From assembly GCA_026826555.1 (NCBI GenBank), contig JAKSZT010017954.1, positions 4,492,642 to 4,556,641 on the forward strand: 64,000 nucleotides of DNA, given 5' to 3'. Under the pieces are notes generated by a model. It ran no database searches and was not told the origin of the DNA. It worked only from the letters and a program-made list of their open reading frames with translations. This document shows positions 44,269-55,744 of the stretch, piece by piece. Within the stretch, counting starts at the first letter, position 1; every line of letters starts with the position of its first letter. The translations under genes were made by a program, and so were the position numbers. This stretch comes from Tolypeutes matacus (taxonomy: Eukaryota; Chordata; Mammalia; Cingulata; Chlamyphoridae).

Positions 44269-44726
44269 GGGGCGGATGTGGCTCAAATGGTTGAGCATCT
44301 GTTTCCCATATGGAGGGACCTGGGTTCGATCCCCGGGACCTCTGGGTAAAATAAAGAAAAAATATAGAAGATGCTTGGGCGCGCCATCAGGCCCCCTGAG
44401 TGGGTGAGCCGTCTGGCCCTGCGAGCAGCCGGGTGAGCCCCCAGGCCCTGCCAAACACGCAGCAAGATGATGACGTAACAGGAGAGAGACGCAGGGGAGA
44501 GCCAAGACGAGATGTACAGAGAAACCAGGAACTGAGGTGGCGCAGGTGGCAGAACGCCTCTCTCCCACATCAGAGGTTCCCAGGATCGAGTCCTGATGAA
44601 GACAGGAGGAGAAGGATGAGAGGAGAGGGCAGGAAATGGACACAGAGAATTCACCAACGAATGGACACAAAAACACCAAAGACGGGGAGAGGGGGTGTTA
44701 AAGTAAATAAATAAACCTTTGAAAAA
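44269..44726 (+). mobile_element. DAS-type SINE dimer, sense, with TSD
   Basis: The first tRNA-like module starts GGGGCGGATGTGGCTCAAATG (A box at 44278-44290) and has B box GGTTCGATCCC at 44323-44333. A second module, AGGTGGCGCAGGTGG with B box AGGATCGAGTCC, lies at about 44534-44592. The element ends in AAATAAATAAACC and A9. A roughly 14-bp TSD with one mismatch flanks it: AAAAATCCTCTATG (44255-44268) and AAAAATCGTCTATG (44727-44740). Confidence 0.93.
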
Positions 44727-44829
44727 AAAAATCGTCTATGCTCTTTACCCCTCTCCCCTTCTTGCTTACCTCACTTCCTTTTTCCACCTGCCCCATCCTG
44801 TCAGTCCTGCTCCCCCACCCCATTGTTTT

Positions 44830-46690
44830 CACCCTTATAAATTCTCCCATATTTCCCTATCTAGCTAATTCTATATAGACTTTTTCCAGTCGTTGCTTAT
44901 TTTACAAACGATGGGATCTTTTTATAAATGCTTTTCTGTATCATGCTACAGTTCCTTGTGGAAATTCTTCTAGATCACACATTCTTAACAGGGGGCGAAT
45001 ATTGCATCCAAAGAAGGGGGTAAAAAGTCGTTCTTGGAAGGTGAAACTATCTTAGCTATTATAGTGTTCTGTGGCCATCCAAAGCTCAGTCCTACTTGAC
45101 AACATACACAGGTTTCCAGGATATCTGGTATTAACATTTCAAAGGGCAGGGGGGTGATCAGGGAAAATAATGCCTAAAAAGACTCCTGGGTCGGGGTGAT
45201 CACGAGAAAGTAGCTGAGAAGTACTGCTCCAAACTTCTGAAATTACCCTGCCCTCTTTTTAATGGCTCCATGGTGTGGATGGACCATCGCATATTTAGCT
45301 TCTCCTCTAAAGACCTTCATTTTGTTTCCAGATTTTTGCTATTGTGAAGAAAGCAGCAATGAACTGCTTTGATTTCCAGGACCTCCCGTCTCAGAGTGGA
45401 AATCTTGCCCAAGGGAGATAAGATTTTAAATCTTGTGATAGATATTACCAGATTGCTTTTCCCAAAATTGGAAACACCTTATCTCTGAGGAGACGCCTGT
45501 CACTGCTAGCAGTAGATACAAGTTTTTCTAGTGTCTCCCACTCTGTTGGGTGGAAAGTGATATCCCATTGTGACTTTAATTTGCATTTTTCTGACTAGCA
45601 GCCAATTCGAGCCTCTTTTCGTACATTTGCCAGCCACGTGGGTTTGCTCTTTTGTGAATTGTCTATATATCGTTGACTCCATTTTTATATTGGTTTATCT
45701 TTTCTTATAAATTCCCAAGAGCTCTTTATTATAGATATTAACTCTCTGTCTAGCATCTGTACCACAAATGCTTTTTCCAGATCTATTGTTCATCTATTGA
45801 CTTCATTTATGGTTCTTCTTGCACATTAAAGATTTTAATTTTATATAGTTAAATATGTATGTGCTTATTTTATAGTTTTGGGGTTTCCAGTCTTGGTGAG
45901 GAAGTTTACTTTGACTTCCAGACTGTACATGTGGTCACCTAGATTTTTCTACAAGATTTTTGGTTTTGGTTTTTATCATTATGTTTTTTATCATTTAGAA
46001 GGTTTTTTGCACAGGACGTAATATGGGGTGTCGATTTTAACTTTTTTTTCCAGCTTGATGAGATTGTCGTCACAATTTATAATTAATCCATTCATTTCCC
46101 TTTGAATTAAACTGTCATTCTTGTCATAAATTAACTTCTCATATACAAAGGGATCTAATTGTGAATTCTGTATGGTGTTTCATTGATTTATTCATTCCTT
46201 GACCAAAATCAATTGATTATTCTTTAAAACGTGTATTCAATTCCAAAAACTAAAATGAACAAACAAAAGCCCCTTGTCGGGGTTTCTACGTAGAATTGCA
46301 TTAAAATTATATGCTAAATTTCGGGAACATTGACATTTCATGATATAAAGCCTTCTATTCCAAGAACATATCATCTTTCCATTTGTTCAGAATTTGTTTT
46401 ATGTATTTTAATAAACATTTATAGTTTTCCTCATATATGTCCTGTATCTCTCTTCATAAATATATTCATTAGTATTTTATAGCTTTGATACTATTGTGAA
46501 AAGAATATTGTTAGAATAAAGAAAATGTATTGATTTTTGCTCATTTATTTTGATAAAATCCACCTTTCTGGACAATCGAGGGAATGGAGAGGAGTTCAAT
46601 GCATTTGGGATATAGGATTCCTACTAATTTTACATAAACTTTAGGGGAGTTGTGTCTGGGATTTTGTTTAATGTGTTCTTTAGGACTGTT
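44830..46690 (-). mobile_element. Old L1 3' region, antisense
   Basis: Antisense L1 landmarks occur in order: 3' UTR pattern TTTTGCTATTGTGAAGAAAGC, ATCCCATTGTGACTTTAATTTGC, GAGCTCTTTATTATAG, TATAGTTTTGGGGTTTCC, and ORF2 antisense near 46290-46560 (AATTGCATTAAAATTATATGC, CTTTCCATTTGTTCAG, AGTATTTTATAGCTTTGATAC). The copy is highly diverged. Confidence 0.75.
44978..45229. mobile_element. Probable hAT-type DNA transposon nested in L1
   Basis: The piece from CATTCTTAACAGGGGGCG to GAGAAGTACTGC interrupts L1-like sequence and resembles mammalian MER elements with imperfect inverted ends. Support is moderate. Confidence 0.4.
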
Positions 46691-47301
46691 AAGAGAGAGG
46701 TTACTATTCTCTCTGCATTTGTCACAGCAAGATGACGGAGTGTTTGAGAAAACTTAAGTCCAGTTCATGAACAGTCTCATGGCCATGCTGACCAGGTGGG
46801 GGTGTGGGGAGGTCAGGGAGGGGGTGGGGAGAGCCCCAGGCCTCCATGGCCTGTGAAGCACCATCTGCTGCCTTCACTGGTGGGTTGGAGTGAGACCTCC
46901 ACCCAGCTCCTGGGGAAGCTGCCTTTGCCATTCTGACCGCCATTTTTGCACCCGCTTGGCCCTTCCCAACTTTCTGGAGGCCCAGTTTAGGATCTGCCTG
47001 CTTTCCGGGTTCAAGAAACTGGGAACCCCAGCCTATTCCCCAGGGCCAACTGAGAGCGTGCGAATCGAGATCGCTTTCTAGGCAAGCCAGGCTCAGGTTT
47101 TAGGGCTGCCTGCTTTTCACTCCTGCACTTCCACTTTATAAGTGGCTGTGAGAGACAAACCCAGGAGTAGCTAATTCGTGAAGGATGAGATTATGAGCTT
47201 CACCTTCACGTCTGCACTTCTTTGCCACAGACACCAACTCAAACCAGCAACCCTGAGACGTCTGGGCACAGGCTGCAGTCAGTCGTGACTGCTTGACAGG
47301 G
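46691..47301. other. Unique GC-richer spacer, no gene seen
   Basis: Contains a G/T-rich run at 46794-46832. Two short open frames have no identifiable product. Confidence 0.45.
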
Positions 47302-47725
47302 TGTGTTAGTCAAGGTTCTCCAGAGAAAAGAAACAACAGGATACACACACACACACACACACACAAAGATGTTTATTATAAGGACTTGATTGGTGTGATT
47401 GATGGGGCTGGCAAGGCGTGAATTCTGTTGGGCAGACAGGAAGCTGGAAATTCTGGGAGGAGTGATGGTGAGCCTTTGAGTCGGAGGGAGAGGCCAGCCG
47501 GGGAGGTGGAGGGAGGTGCAGTGCTGAGGCAGAATTCCTTCTGATTCTTGAAACTCTCAGTTCTGGCTTTTCAGACCTCCGAGTGATTGGCTGAGGCCAT
47601 CCATGCTATTGAGGGTGGATGCTGATTCCACCTACAACATACCTCCACAGTAACAACCAGGCCAGTGTTTGGCCAAACCGCACGCCATAACCTAGCTCAG
47701 TTGACACATACAATTAGCTCTCACA
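47302..47725 (-). mobile_element. ERVL LTR (MLT2-like), antisense
   Basis: The plus strand reads TGTGTTAGTCAAGGTTCTCC, a (CA)n run at 47343-47365, TTTATTATAAGGACTTG, GATTGATGGGGCTGGC, CAGTTGACACATACAATTAGC and TCTCACA. TG...CA ends and an imperfect 5-bp TSD, CAGGG (47297-47301) and CAGGA (47726-47730), support a solo LTR related to the one at 31799. Confidence 0.82.
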
Positions 47726-48529
47726 CAGGAGCTACCTTTGGCTTCAGCCCCAGCCTACTCCGAGTTGCTCTCCTGGCCTTCCCACAGCTTCCTCCCCATC
47801 TGGCTCTGCTCCCCTTCACCACTTGGGAGTTAACTCATAACCAGGTGGGTGAGGGTGGGAGTGGGATGGTGGTGTTCCTTTTTCCTGGAATTAGCTATTA
47901 AGGCTATAGATGAGAACAAAAGGTACTTAATTAGTGCCTTGCATTCTAAATTCAGGGAACAGCAGGGATGGAGCCAGCTCCCCAACTCACAGCTGGCTGA
48001 GAACTCCCCTGTTAGCAGAACCAGCTCTACCCCCCCCCAACCTCCAGTCACCCAGGACAATGGATGAGAACCACAAGGAGGGGGCCTTTGGGAGAACTGG
48101 GAGCTGCTGGGGAAGGAGCACTCTCTTCCCCATGGGCATGTGTCTCGAGGATTTTCTTGCCTTCTCTATACCTTCCGTGTGGTGGAGGGTACGTGAACCG
48201 CCTGCCACCACTAATTCAGAGGCCGGGACTTGTCTCTCACTTGCCCAGCTGCTGGCTGGTAGAGCTGCCTGGACAAGGAGGGAGAGAGGAAGTCGAGAAA
48301 TGGGGTTGGGGGCGGGAGGGCAGCCACAGCCTGCTGCTGGCTTGGCAGTGCCCGACGAGTATGTGGGCACTCACACTTAAGCCATCATGCTGGCACCGCC
48401 TGCCCCCCAGGGCCCCCCACTGGCAAGGGGATCCCTAGCAGCAGGGGGGTGGTAGTGCCCATCTCAGAGAACAGAACCCTTCCCACCCCCAATTGCTTGA
48501 GTCTCCAGTCTCAGCTAGCATGGAGGAGG
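47726..48529. other. Unique GC-rich spacer, no gene seen
   Basis: Several overlapping open frames on both strands (47934-48438) reflect GC-rich composition. There are no domains, and no convincing splice or promoter structure. Confidence 0.4.
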
Positions 48530-48880
48530 GAGAGATAGGGAAGAGTTCAGCATCAAATTCAAGGTTAGAGCTGTATAATGAAGAGGATGCCTTGACAATA
48601 GCAACCAGGTTGTTTTATTAAGGGGAGCCGAATCAAAAAGGATGGGATTGAATGACATGTTGTTAAAAACCAGCCTACAATCCAGGAGGAAAAGGGAGGC
48701 TGGACAAAACAGCTGTTGCCCTAATGAGGAAAAACAGAAACGGTTTTTAAGTTTATTTGCTAATGAGTTGGGGTTTTCACTTAGCTGGTTGTCTCTAGAA
48801 CTAACTGGGAAAGGATTCAATTATGACACCTTGGGGGAATTTTTGTATTGTCATATAAGATTCAAAAGGACCAAAAGTGT
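48530..48880. promoter_or_regulatory. Candidate conserved non-coding block
   Basis: Repeat-free, with homeodomain/E-box motifs (ACAGCTGTTGCCC, CCCTAATGAGG, TTGCTAATGAG). Motif density only; function is inferred. Confidence 0.25.
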
Positions 48881-49258
48881 GTAAGACAGGAAGAAATGGT
48901 GCTACAATGACAGTGATGGTCCAGGGCACTGATATTTTGAGGCAGGTTTGTGCTCTATTCTCAGTGGTTACACACACACACACCCCTCGGCTCTCACACA
49001 CGAAGTCCTAGAATGTTAGGCCTGAAAGAGCCATAAAGATCACCTGGCCTGGGGATAAGAGACGTGTGGCCTGGGAGACATTACTCCCCTATTCCTTCTT
49101 TCATGGCAGATATAAGTAATTGATCACTGCACTGTTATCAACTAAGACTGCCTATTCTCTGGTGCAGAAAAAGGAAAGATCACTAGGGCAGTCAGGGAGG
49201 GCTTCCTGAAGGAAGTGAGACTTAAACTAGGTCTTGAAAGATGGGCAAGGTTTAGAGA
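48881..49258. other. Intergenic sequence with CA repeat and L2-like trace
   Basis: A short (CA)n run at 48970-48985 and an L2-like trace (GGGCTTCCTGAAGGAAGTGAG) near 49198. No gene is seen. Confidence 0.4.
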
Positions 49259-49412
49259 AGTGGCCCCTAAATTTTAGGGTGCCTAAGCATGCCATAGGGA
49301 ACTTGTTAAGACCAGACCCCAGGGTCCATGAGGTCTGTGATTCAGTCTGTATTTTGGGGAGCATGAGAATCTTCATTTTTCAGGTTCTTCAGGTGTATCT
49401 GCTACTTGGAAA
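49259..49412 (+). mobile_element. MER5A-type hAT relic
   Basis: AGTGGCCCCTAAATTTTAGGG, GAACTTGTTAAGACCAG and GATTCAGTCTGTATTTTGGGG match MER5A order. Confidence 0.7.
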
Positions 49413-49422
49413 ATGGGGATAC

Positions 49423-49467
49423 TGGTGGTGGTGGTAGTGGCCGTAGTGATGGTGGTGGTGGGTTGGG
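49423..49467 (+). repeat. (GGT)n-rich microsatellite
   Basis: Interrupted GGT/GGTA repeats run from 49423 to 49467. Confidence 0.85.
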
Positions 49468-49899
49468 ATTGGGCATGAGCAAAGACAGGTGATCATCAGA
49501 GGGTCCCAAAGCAGAACTGCAAGGTGCAGATATCAGTTGCCCTAGAGAGAAGAGGAAGGCAGGGATGAGCTGGAAGTCGGGGGTTGAGGGACCCCGAGGT
49601 CGTCACCGCGGATGGGGAAGGGCCAGCAGTACAACCACAGAACCAGTAATTTACAGCTACTCTTGGGCCTCAGAGCTCAGGTACACAGGGGTGGGAGCAG
49701 CTCACGGCATTCACACCTCCTAACAGACATGGGAACTATCCCTTCTGGAACACTGCTGCTCTAAATGCAGGGCGGTGGCTGTCAGGATAGTGCCCGATGC
49801 ATTGTTGGGCTGACGACTTTATGTGTTAAAAAAAGAAGAAAGTCCAAGCCTCTCTGTTTGCTTTCCTGTCATTTAATAGAACCAATAAAGGTAACACTG

Positions 49900-50065
49900 C
49901 TAATAATGTAAAACTAAGAGCTCCTATTTACTTAATACACACCCTGTTTACAGCACAGTGCTAGTCCTTTGAAAGCCTGATCTTTAGTCCCTGAGCTGGT
50001 CCTGCAAGGAGCTGTGATGACAACTGTCATATAGAGGAGGAAAGTAAGCCTCAGGGAGGAGGCTG
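49900..50065 (-). mobile_element. MIR SINE, antisense
   Basis: Degraded complement of MIR: CTAAGAGCTCCTATTTACTTAA, ACAGTGCTAGTCC, TATAGAGGAGGAAAGTAAGCC. Confidence 0.6.
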
Positions 50066-50433
50066 GAACCCTCCTTCACCAAGAGAGGGGACCCTCAGTC
50101 CCCTGACCCCACACCCCAAACCCTTCCCAGGCGATGGACAGCTATGTTAGGACAGCTTCTACAGTCGAATGTGATATATGCCGAATGCCACACATAAACG
50201 CTTGAGTATAAAAACTGTCCCCCTCTTTTCCCAATAAGTGCATTTATTTCCTGCATGTGCAACTGACAGATGACCACAATAATGAAGGCGCAGTTAGAAG
50301 CACATTGTGTTTGAGAGGTCTTAACCTATTCCTGAATGCCTTCTCTTTTCCAAAGGAGTGGTCAAGTCCTTGCCCTGAGCACTCTATCCTGGCAGAGCTG
50401 GAGCAGGTGTGGGCTGGGCATGGTCACTGGTGT

Positions 50434-50449
50434 CACGCCAGGGGGCACT
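50434..50449. promoter_or_regulatory. CTCF-like site
   Basis: CACGCCAGGGGGCACT closely resembles the CTCF core, and it is not inside a recognised repeat. A motif match alone does not show binding. Confidence 0.3.
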
Positions 50450-50904
50450 TTTCCATGGGAGTCCACTTTCAATTGCTTCTGTGCAATAAAACCAACTGCT
50501 TATAAAAAGCAAAAAAATAATCTGAGAATGGCTAGAGTTGGGATTCAAATATCCCTCTGCTGACCCCAAAGTGCCTCTTCTCTTTCCTCCTAGATTTGGA
50601 AGATTTTCCAGAGGTCCACTTTGGCCAGTAGAATTACAGCGTTGTGTTGGAACAATTGGGTGTGGCACTACCTGATTCATTAGAGGTTGGTGCTAGTCTG
50701 CTTCTAAGCCCTCCAAACTGCTCTAGAACCCTCAGGAATATTCTGGAAAGCCCTTTAGGGGGTCAGGTGTGGGAGTGCATGTAAGCCAGTGGAGATGAGG
50801 GCCACTAGTAATTTGAGCATTGCTATTAAAGTGACTTCACTGAATCCAGAGGTTGCAGGAACTGGAGATGTTTCTGCTACATGAGGGATGGCTTAGGAGG
50901 CGAA

Positions 50905-51085
50905 CTGGAGAGAGTATGGGGTCTAGAAACAAAAGACCTTGGTTCCTGCCCCCTCCCTACCACTTATTATGCCTGTGACTATGAAGAAGTCATGGAACGT
51001 CCTTGAAACTCAGCTTAATTGTAAAATGGGACTAAGGGTCCCTGCTTTATAAGAACCCCATGAAATTAAAGACTCATTGTATGGA
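50905..51085 (+). mobile_element. MIR SINE
   Basis: Contains GGGGTCTAGAAACAAAAGACC, ACCACTTATTATGCCTGTGAC and AATTGTAAAATGGGACTAAGG in MIR order. Confidence 0.75.
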
Positions 51086-52759
51086 CAGTGGCCAGCTTGG
51101 GCTCGTCCATGGAGGCCCACAATTAATATGGACTCCCTGCCTCCAACAGGCCCAGGACAGATGGAAGGGGAGAGAGAGAAAGAGAAGAAGGGAGTGAGAT
51201 CGAGAGAGATGCTCCTGGGCAGAGCCATCTGGTCCCCTCCAAGGGAGAAGGCTTTGTCCTTACCTGACTCTCAGCCTCCCTCAGGGCTGCTGGACTAGAG
51301 AAAATGAACTTAAAATGGGAGCGACAAAGCCATTCGGCAGCTGACATCCCCAGAGGACAGAGATGACCAACACTCTCTGCTACATCTTCCACTAGATCAC
51401 TTCCCAGCCCACAATAGTCATGAGAAAACGACAGTTTGACAAAAGTAAAACAAGGGAGAGTCAGCGTCAGGTGGCTGGAGTTGGGGGAGACACTAGCAAC
51501 TTCTCTTCCATATGTTGCTGGGTTGTCACAGCAAGCCCCTTGTCCTGCAGGAATTGCATGTGATTCTCCACACTCGGGAATCCTTCCACTCACACTTCCA
51601 ACACTCGTGGAATGTCTGCTCCATGTAAGCAATGGACCCTGGGGCTGTTTCTGCCCCAGAGGATCTGGGTCTCCTGGGAGAGATAGGTATCTAGGCACAT
51701 GGCAGCCACTAGCTTGCGACAAGTCTGAGAACATGAGTGAGGACGAACCAGGTGAAGGCAAGGGAGAGGGGCTGGCGAGGTGGTGGAAGCCTTTTCAGGC
51801 AAAAGCCACAGTAGGAGGGAGGGAGGGGTGATGCACTGAGCAAACAGCAAGTGGGGGCGGCAAAGATGAGCCTGGAGAGGAATCCAGGGTCCAGGTTGTG
51901 AAGAATTAGGGATTTTCCCCAAGGTCCATCCTGGAGCCAGAGATGGAGTTAAACTGGGAATGGAATGACTAGGTTGACCTTTTAGAATGAGATTCCTGGC
52001 AATGAGGGAAAGGAAGAGGGCCTTAGTGAAGGAGGGACAGTCATCACTGCCCACGGATTCTAGAAAAAAAAGGACGAGGTGCCTCTATTGAATGAGGCAA
52101 CGGGCTGTTGCTGGTGATTTGAAGCGAGTGGCTTCAGTGAAGTGGAGGGGCCCACTGGGGACACCGAGTATAGATAATGCTTCCCCAAATTTTGGCTCTG
52201 AAGGGAAAGGTGTAGGAGGACATGCAGTAGAGGGTGGGGATTGTAAAATGAGGCAGACTTCAGAATGCTTATAAACCAAGTCGGATGAGCCATTAAGAAG
52301 GAGAAGGTGAAAACTCAGGAGAGGAAGAAGCACCTGTGGAAGGAGGCAGCTATGGGAATCTCTGAGATGGGGCATCGAGTGGAGTGGGGATTGGGGGTTG
52401 TGTGTCGGCAGCTCAGAAATGCTTCAGCCATTCCATTCAGATGTGCTATTTGCCTCCTCCCCTATCCCCATTAGCCACTCCCTTGAGGCATGCTGAATCT
52501 AGGTTGATGGGGGGAGAGGGGAGCTAGGGGCATTAACCGGGCTGCAGTTCAGACCTTTGAAGAAGAGGCTGGAATGGCAGAGGTGTGGCAGGGGGAGCCG
52601 GTGTGGGTGGCCAGAGGCAGAGGATCATTGGGGAAGGCCCTCAGCTGGAGGCAAGTCTAAATGGTGGGGACCCTCCATCGGCAGGTGGCATGCCAGGTCT
52701 CCAGGCATCCTTTCAGCATGCTGTCCATTTGAGGAAAGTCCCTAACAAGGTGGGACAGG
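51086..52759. other. Intergenic region with the longest non-L1 ORF
   Basis: The minus strand is open for 212 codons at 51123-51761, overlapped by 131 codons on the plus strand (51436-51831) and 154 codons on the minus strand (51590-52054). None has a recognisable domain, signal peptide or plausible start context. Compositional ORFs in GC-rich sequence are the simplest reading. Confidence 0.45.
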
Positions 52760-52965
52760 CAGAGCTTTGGGAACCAGGCAGACTATATTCAAACTCTGAC
52801 TTTACCCATTACTAGCTGTGTGACCTTGGAAATTCTTAACTTCTCTGAACTCAGTCTCCTCGTCTGTAAAATGAGGGTGCAAACCTCCACTGCCCAGGGT
52901 CATTAAGAGAAGCAAATGATTTGATGTTTTGAAATACCCAATCATAGTGCAAGGCCCATCTAGCA
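52760..52965 (+). mobile_element. MIR SINE
   Basis: MIR sense motifs: ACTAGCTGTGTGACCTTGG, ACTTCTCTGAACTCAGTC, TCTGTAAAATGAGGGTG and AGTGCAAGGCCC. Followed by a (CTTC)n run at 52985-53002. Confidence 0.85.
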
Positions 52966-53169
52966 GGTTCTTTGTCAATATTAGTTCTTCCTTCCTTCCT
53001 TCTGCGAGGTGGGGGTTTTTGCTAAGTGCTGACAACACAGCTTGTTCTCATGTGGACCAAAGTGGGTGTTTTTTCCGTCAATCACCTGAGTGCCGAGCAT
53101 TGTCGTAGACTAAAGACGACACACATTCTTTAAAACTCTTCCCGTGGAAAGATGTAGCTGAGTGCGACA

Positions 53170-53535
53170 CGTCCTTTTGTGTCCAGGAGGGCTCTGTGAT
53201 GGCTTGAACAATCGACTGTGTGAAAGAGATACTGTGCCAGTTTCTGGGCCCAGGTCTTAAGGGACTGGTGGCCTCCATCCCCCACTCTTGGAAAAGGAGC
53301 CAGAGCCCCCAGCTGAGCTACCAGCCAACAGCCAGTGCCAACTTGCAGGCTGTGTGTGGGTGCCATTTTGGAAATGGATCCTCCAGCCCCAGCGGAGCTG
53401 CTCCAGCTTATACCTCATGGAGCAGAGATGCCCCCTCCAAGCCCTGCCCGAATTGAAGATTTGTGAGCGAAGTAAATGATTGTCATTTAAGCCACCAAGT
53501 CTTGGGGTAATTTGTTATGAAGCAACACGAAACTG
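53170..53535 (+). mobile_element. MLT1-type MaLR LTR
   Basis: TTTTGGAAATGGATCCTCC, GTTTGTGAGCG-like, TCATTTAAGCCACCAAG and GGGGTAATTTGTTATGAAGC are typical of an MLT1 3' half. The 5' part is weaker and its start is approximate. Confidence 0.72.
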
Positions 53536-54995
53536 CATCAAGCGCACATCATGGCATCAATGTGTGTGTGCTAGATGCCAAGCAGACCACAGCAGAAATA
53601 AACAAGGTCCATGATCAATCTGGTCACAAACATTGGTTGTCTGTCCTAAGGTGGCAACCTGGCTATTTCTAGTCATTGCGCCCCTAGATTCCTCCTTCAC
53701 TCATAGGGCAAGTCTATTTCTTTTAGTGCTGTTGGCAGGTTGGCGCTGTTAGGGAAGAGATTTAGGCCCCTCTCAACGCCAGGCAGAGCCCTTGGGCTCT
53801 GTGCAGCATGGAAGGAGACAGCTGAAGCTCCAGACAGAGGGAGCTGCCGCTGGCATTTAGCCGAGGTGGGAGCAAACCTCCTCCACGCCTCCCCTTCCTC
53901 GGGCCCAGGTGGAAACTAAGCTCTTCTTATAATTAGAGGCACGCACACCACCCTTGGGCTTCGGCATCCCTGCAAAGTGCTCGGCGAGCCCACTGGAGCT
54001 GTTCACGATGACAAAACAGATGGTGCTGCAGAGATGGGAGGCCCTCGCCGGGGAGACTGCTACCTCGAAGAACCAGTCCGTGCACAAGGCATCGGCACCC
54101 CCCACCTACCGAATTAGCTGGGAAAATGAAAGAGAATTGAACATTACTGCTAGCAGCTGGCTCTGGAGGACACAGCTTGGGTGATGTGTCCCTGGCAGCA
54201 CCTGTGTCTCGCCTGTCTTGGGGAGCCCTGGCTGATGAGATGCATGGAACTTATTAACATCACTTTGCCGAAAATGCTGCACACTCAGGCTAATGCCTTA
54301 TGGCATTTGCCGCTTTCCTGCGGCTCCAAAGATGGAGAGAAAGTCCTGAAATAGCAACTTGGAGCTGGTCGTCAAGGCAACAGGACCCGTCAGATTGTGC
54401 CATCAGGTGCCGCTCTTGGCACTGGGAGGGGACCGGGTGAAAGAAACTGCAAATGCAGATCCTACCCTCCACGAGCCTACATTCTTCTGGTTTGTGAACC
54501 TATCAGGCCAGAATTTCCCTTTGTACGCCCTAAGGAGCAAGAGCACAGCAAGACATGAATTGGTGTTAGCGGAAAAGCCACGCGGACAAACGATTGGGCA
54601 AACGGAAGCAGAGCAGAGCTTCTCCGAGCCCTTAATAAGCTGGTGTGCGTGGCAGGCTTCGAGAGGGGAGCTTGTTTGTTACATTTCCCAAAACCATTTG
54701 ACTGTGGAAAGTCTTGCACATGGAAGCATTTTAGGGGTTTGGTCAACCACAGAATTGCTTTGAGAAGCCCGAATTAGGAAGTCATACAGAGCAGTGTATA
54801 ATTAACAGCTCCCGAGGCTGGCAGGTTCTGGGTGGGTGGTGGGAGGGTAAGGAAGGCCTACTTAGGGCTTCACAGGTCAGACATGGCTTATTCAGCTCCA
54901 CCGAGAACTGGAGGAGGGAAGCCCTTTGCACGTGCGGTGCCTTCCCGGAATGGCCTTCCCTTCCCCTTTGTCCAGACAAATGCCTTGGCAGTCCG
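53536..54995. other. Repeat-poor intergenic sequence
   Basis: The segment at 53855-54780 is repeat-free and could be conserved non-coding DNA. An open frame at 54359-54763 (134 codons, plus) has no domain. A weak L2-like trace is near 54890-54990. Confidence 0.4.
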
Positions 54996-55372
54996 TTGTA
55001 GGTAGCCAGGCTGCCAAAAGCAGACACCCCAAAAATGGGTTGGCTTTTAACATTGGGAATTGATTAGCTTACAACTTAACCATTTCAAGACTGAGAAAAA
55101 TGTCCAAATGAGGGCATCATCAGGCAATGCTTTCTCCCCGAAGACCAGCTTGCCGGCGATCCTGGACTCCTCGGGCACATGGCAAGGCACATGGCGGCAC
55201 CTCCTGGTCTCTCTCTTCTCTTCCAGGTTTCGGTGCCTTCAGCTTCTGGCTTCCATGGCTTTCTCTCTCCCTGTCTGAATTTCATTCTCATATAAAGGAC
55301 TCCAGTAAAAGGATGAAGACCCACCCTGGGTTATGCCTTAACTGAAGTAGCCTAATCAAAAGGTCCTACTCA

Positions 55373-55617
55373 GGGGGGAAGCGGATGTGGCTCAACTGAT
55401 GGGGCTCCCGTTTGCCATATGGGTTCGATTCCTGGGGCCTCCTGGTGAAGGCAAGCCAGCCCGTGCGGCGTGGTGGGCTGACACAGCAAGATGACGCAAC
55501 AAAGGGAGACAAGCAGACACAGAAAAACACACAGCAAATGGACACAGCAAGCACAAGCAGCAAGGGGGGGGATAAATAAATAAATAAATAAATAAAATCT
55601 TTAAGAAAAAAAAAAAA
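55373..55617 (+). mobile_element. DAS-type SINE, sense, first of a same-site pair
   Basis: The head GGGGGGAAGCGGATGTGGCTC has an A box and a GGGTTCGATTCC B box near 55421. The body has ACACAGCAAGATGACGCAAC and AGCAAATGGACACAGC, and a (AAAT)n then A-rich tail to 55617. Flanks are AGGTCCTACTCA (55361-55372) and AGGTCCCACTC (55618-55628). Confidence 0.93.
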
Positions 55618-55628
55618 AGGTCCCACTC

Positions 55629-55713
55629 TGGGGAGTAGATGTGGCTCAGTGATCGAGTGCTGGCTTCCCACATGGGAGGTCCCATGTGGTTCAATCCCCG
55701 GCCCTTGGTACCT

Positions 55714-55739
<26 letters not shown>
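55629..55739 (+). mobile_element. DAS-type SINE monomer, sense, second of a same-site pair
   Basis: A single tRNA-like module: GGGGAGTAGATGTGGCTCAG, a GGTTCAATCCCC B box near 55688, then a pure A-tail of about 26. Flanks are AGGTCCCACTC (55618-55628) and AGTCCTACTCA (55740-55750). It is the shortest DAS copy in the window and fits a tRNA-derived monomer. Confidence 0.92.

Positions 55740-55744
<5 letters not shown>

Noticed and set aside
44278..44333. A- and B-box sequences resembling a tRNA gene
   Set aside because: They belong to the head of a DAS-SINE; no clover-leaf-complete tRNA is present and a SINE tail and TSD are visible. The same holds for the other seven DAS copies.
44185..44679. 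164- and 124-codon minus-strand ORFs
   Set aside because: They lie on the opposite strand of the dimeric DAS-SINE at 44269-44726.
47934..48438. 148-, 127- and 124-codon overlapping ORFs
   Set aside because: They are open on both strands at once in GC-rich DNA, with no domain or splice context.
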